Part shown: positions 60,974-64,000 of the stretch, in pieces
How positions within the stretch are numbered: position 1 is the stretch's first letter
How the letters are laid out: each line of letters begins with the position of its first letter
Source of the DNA: Metopolophium dirhodum
Lineage: Eukaryota > Arthropoda > Insecta > Hemiptera > Aphididae
Assembly: GCF_019925205.1 (NCBI RefSeq)
Contig: NC_083561.1
Coordinates: 19,405,217-19,469,216 of the forward strand
Direction of reading: 5' to 3'
Length of the DNA stretch: 64,000 nt
Made by a program: the position numbers and the translations under genes
Notes under the pieces: generated by a model
What the model was told of the DNA's origin: nothing
Databases searched by the model: none
The model's input: only the letters and a program-made list of their open reading frames with translations

Positions 60974-63118
60974 TTATACAGTAGTTATATTTTTGAATTC
61001 CAAATCGATCCGTCTGTCTTTTTTCTTCATGAATACTTTGATGACTTCTTCATTAAAATTTGATATTTGTTTCACCATTTTCTTTTCAATTGATAACATC
61101 GCTAATGCTGTTAATCGCTCTTCTGCCATACTATTTCGAAGAAATGTTTTTATCCTTTTCAATGTCGAAAACGATCTTTCTGCTTCTGCAGATGTCATAG
61201 GTATTGTTGCTATAATACGTATAAGTTTAAATGTTTCTGAAAATATTTGTTCCAAGTTGTTATCAATAATAAACTGTAGTAAATTAACAGCACCTATTAC
61301 GCTACGAAAATCTGTTCGTTTATATATAAGTTCCAATTCAGTTTGAAGCTTACTTTTATTTAAAAAAGGGTAAGCTTCAATTGTTTCATCAACATATGTT
61401 TGTGGAAAACTTTTTTCATACAAAGGAAATTCAGTGGACATAAATAATAGAGACGCGTTTAAATGAGCTTTATATTCGAACCTATCTTTAACACAGACAA
61501 TAAGAATATCACAGACTTCTTTTGCAACACAAATTCTAGAAAGTAGTGTATCATCATCACGTTTTCTTTTTTGTCTACATTGAGTTACTTCACCTGGCAT
61601 TTCATTTTGAAAATTATCGAAATTTTGTCTTTCTTTTTGAATATTTTCTTCAAATCGAGAAATGGCATTTTTCACTTCGATAGAGTCAATTTTCCGTTTT
61701 TGCAACTGGTTATATAATATATCTACATGTGGCATTAAACAATGAAAAACATTTAACCAAAATATAAATTTTTCATCATTTAACATTCTACGTATAGCGC
61801 ACGCCTGATTAATTGCAATATTTTGATTAAATGTATTTTCGATCTCTTCCATACATTCTATTAATAACTCACGATTTTCGTGTACAGTATTAACAATACG
61901 GCTTTTGAAGTTCCATCTTGTATTTGATGATCGAGGGATTCTATGGTTAACAACTTTATCCAAAACGGCAACTCTTTGCGGAGAATTAGAAAAAAAATTA
62001 GTTACATCAGTCAAGTTGGAAAAAAAAATTCTTACATCACGGTTGTGCATTGTAGCTTGACTTAAGATTAAATTTAACTGGTGGGCATAACAATGAACAA
62101 AATGTGCATTTTTATATTCATCTTTTATAAGTTTTTGAACGCCGGAAAGTCGACCACTCATCACAGCAGCTCCGTCATAACTTTGCGAGATTAATTTGTC
62201 GTGGTTTTCTGTTACTTCTTTTAAGTTATATTTTATGCACTCTGATAGTGACTTTGCATCATGTCCAGATGGATTAAAAAAGCCTCAAAATCTCTCAACT
62301 GGCGTACCATTGGATAAAATATAACGAAATATTATGGACATTTGAAATTGTGCTGATACATCTGTCGTTTCGTCAGATATAACAGAAAAGAAATCAGCGT
62401 TTTTTATTTCGTTTTTAATATTTTGTCGAATAACAAATAGCATACATTCCAACATTTCATTTTGAATTATTTTAGAAAGGCCTTTAAATACTGTAGACTG
62501 TTCGAGGTGTAATTTTAAAGTGTTATCCAATTCAGAACTAAAATTAATAAGTCCGCGAAATATTCCTGGATTTTCAGAATCTGACTTCTCATTATGCCCT
62601 CGAAGAGCAAGTTCAAATGCACCACAAAATTTAATACAATCAATAATTTTAGATAAAATATAACGGTTGTTAGTTACAGTTTCATTATGTTTTTGTATAC
62701 TAAGCCTAAATGCATTTGAAAGTTGTTGCCTTATATCTTGTTTACCCAAAAGTTTCAAATTTAAATGCGCATTTAAATGTAAACTTGATTTTATGTGTGT
62801 ACTAATTTTATCGTTCAAATGAGCTAAATCATTTATTCCGTTTTGTGACCAATTTTTATCACCAGAAGTACGACAAAAAAGTATACAAGGAAAACAAAAC
62901 AAACGGTTCGTTTTATAACAACCACATAACCAATCATGTTTTGAATAAATGTCTTTATTAAAACTTCTTTTAAATTCTCTAGACTTTGTTTTCTTAATTT
63001 GTATTATATTTAAATTTGGCATTGGCCTACCTTCTTTTTTTATTTCAATCTTTTTCTCAAGAGGTAAACTTGAAAAGTGGATATTCAGTAAATGCTCGAC
63101 CGTAACATATGTATCCAT
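60974..63118 (-). pseudogene. hAT transposase (ZMYM1/TTF-type), single in-frame TGA
   Basis: ATG at 63,118 to stop at 60,974, 714 codons, open except for TGA at 62,285-62,287 in the context VERF*GFFNPSGHDA, where Trp is likely. Domains: a TTF-type zinc finger near 55-85 (HDWLCGCYKTNRLFCFPCIL); catalytic core with SVISDETTDVSAQFQ (Asp about 249), SYDGAAVMSGRLSGVQ, the HCYAHQLNLIL (C..H) motif and SNTRWNFKSRI; C-terminal hAT dimerisation TSAEAERSFSTLKRIKTFLR and RLTALAMLSIEKK. A recent copy, given that one point change broke it. Confidence 0.9.
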
Positions 63119-63401
63119 GATGACAAATGATAAAAATATTTAATTAATTAGGTATTAATCACTATACACTATGCACCATACACTAAATAGTAAAAATACC
63201 ACCGATAAAGTGATAAATGACAGTACAAAAGTACTAAACGTTTAATAAAATAAACAAAACACACTTAACAGAATTATTAGAATGAACAAATAATAATTAA
63301 TTGTTATCTTATCATGTTTTCAAAACCGGCGACGGTCGACAATAACAATACGAAGGCAATAGAACCGACAAAATATTATAAATCGTAATAAAAATAGAAT
63401 T

Positions 63402-63509
63402 CGGGCACAATCCGATTGTGCCCGGCAATGCCGTATTAATTCGTGTCGAAAAGTGGGGGAAATCTAGTACTGTTGATCGGATTATCCGGGCACAACGAAG
63501 TTGTGCCCG
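63402..63509. repeat. Two perfect hairpins in the hAT subterminal region
   Basis: 63,402-63,424 has arms CGGGCACAAT / ATTGTGCCCG; 63,487-63,509 has arms CGGGCACAAC / GTTGTGCCCG, each with a 3-base loop. The GGGCACAA core echoes GGTGGGGCAC at both element ends, so these are candidate transposase-binding sites. Confidence 0.75.
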
Positions 63510-63737
63510 CCGCCCAATGCGTATATATAGTATACACGTACCGTATCTAGGAGCACCCGTATTTGATAAAACATTGTTTTCGATAATATTCAAACTACCA
63601 AGTACCAACTTATATCATGATGGAAGAAATACTTATTCAATATTAATTTTAATAATTGAATATACATTTTTCTTCTTTCTTCTCAATTTTTTAGGTGGGG
63701 CACGTGCCCGTGTGCCCTATAGCACGAGCCGCCACTG

Positions 63738-63830
63738 CATGTATGTATGTATGTATGTATGTATGTATTTATGTATGTATGCATGTATGTACTATGTATA
63801 TATATGTATGTATGTAATACATATATAGGG
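63738..63830. repeat. (ATGT)n microsatellite
   Basis: Tandem ATGT/ATGC units continue the repeat at about 60,656-60,693; the hAT element inserted within this tract. Confidence 0.9.
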
Positions 63831-64000
63831 ATAAATGTGTTGACTCGGGGTAAGACGAGTGTGTGACCGATTTGGTTCTCACGATGGTCTACGTGACCGA
63901 AAGGGCTGGGTCAGCACATTCTTAGAGGCCTGGACGGACCGTTGCGGCGGGCCTCGCCCGGCGGACGGGCAGTCGTGTAAGGTCGAAAGAGTGAGTAACA
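63831..64000. other. GC-rich window end, possible LTR or transposon start
   Basis: From TGTGTTGACTCGGGGTAAGA the sequence turns GC-rich (GGCGGGCCTCGCCCGGCGGA) and runs off the window. The TG start and composition could fit an LTR, but nothing here proves it. Confidence 0.25.

Larger units (their letters stand above)
60694..63737 (-). mobile_element. hAT transposon, 3,044 bp, TTF/ZMYM1-like
   Basis: Inverted ends CAGTGGCGGCTCGTG with an 8-bp duplication CATGTATG (60,686-60,693; 63,738-63,745). The duplication lies inside an ATGT microsatellite and so is less independent. Subterminal GGTGGGGCAC motifs occur at both ends and two hairpins near 63.4-63.5 kb. One transposase gene fills the element. 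Confidence 0.9.

Noticed and set aside
60993..61346. Plus-strand 117-codon frame
   Set aside because: Antisense shadow of the hAT transposase.

Overview
The window looks like nuclear DNA of an insect, most probably an aphid. It is very AT-rich, full of short TAGGTACCTACC-like words and ATAATAATA runs, and its genes have long introns and GT-AG splice sites. It carries many DNA transposons and MITEs, and its few GC/CpG-rich islands resemble promoters. The species call is inference. There are no bacterial, CRISPR, rRNA or functional tRNA genes.

Positions 1,612-36,912 hold one large minus-strand gene, which I could assemble exon by exon. Eighteen coding exons, all with GT-AG junctions and compatible phases, give a 3,513-nt CDS (1,170 residues). 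The predicted product is a type-I membrane protein. In order it has a signal peptide, a domain whose mature N-terminus begins with His (resembling the BIM1/X325 copper-binding LPMO-like fold), EGF-like repeats, a DOMON domain split by a (SEPEPK)n plus His-rich insert, a second DOMON domain, a SEA-like region, one transmembrane helix and a short tail. Introns 1 (14.3 kb), 2 (1.9 kb) and 3 (10.5 kb) hold repeats, MITEs, a decayed non-LTR retrotransposon, a tRNA-derived SINE and several CpG-rich islands.

Positions 36,913-50,793 are mostly non-coding. They include a piggyBac-like MITE, a CpG-rich zone at about 44.9-47.1 kb that holds a probable plus-strand coding exon of an unidentified gene, and a pogo-like MITE.

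Positions 50,794-58,422 are a nested transposon stack. The outer element is hAT-like (7,613 bp, 15-bp TIR, 8-bp duplication). Inside it is a complete-ended PIF/Harbinger element (5,451 bp, TAA duplication) with both of its genes: MADF/BESS on plus and a DDE transposase on minus. The Harbinger element is itself interrupted by a 204-bp hAT MITE and a 1.47-kb repeat that splits the transposase. A separate 556-bp GC-rich insert sits in the outer element's right TIR.

Positions 58,423-64,000 hold a 305-bp MITE with a 9-bp duplication, a probable LDL-receptor class A exon, and a 3,044-bp hAT element. The hAT transposase reading frame is intact except for one in-frame TGA. The last ~160 bases are GC-rich and run off the window.
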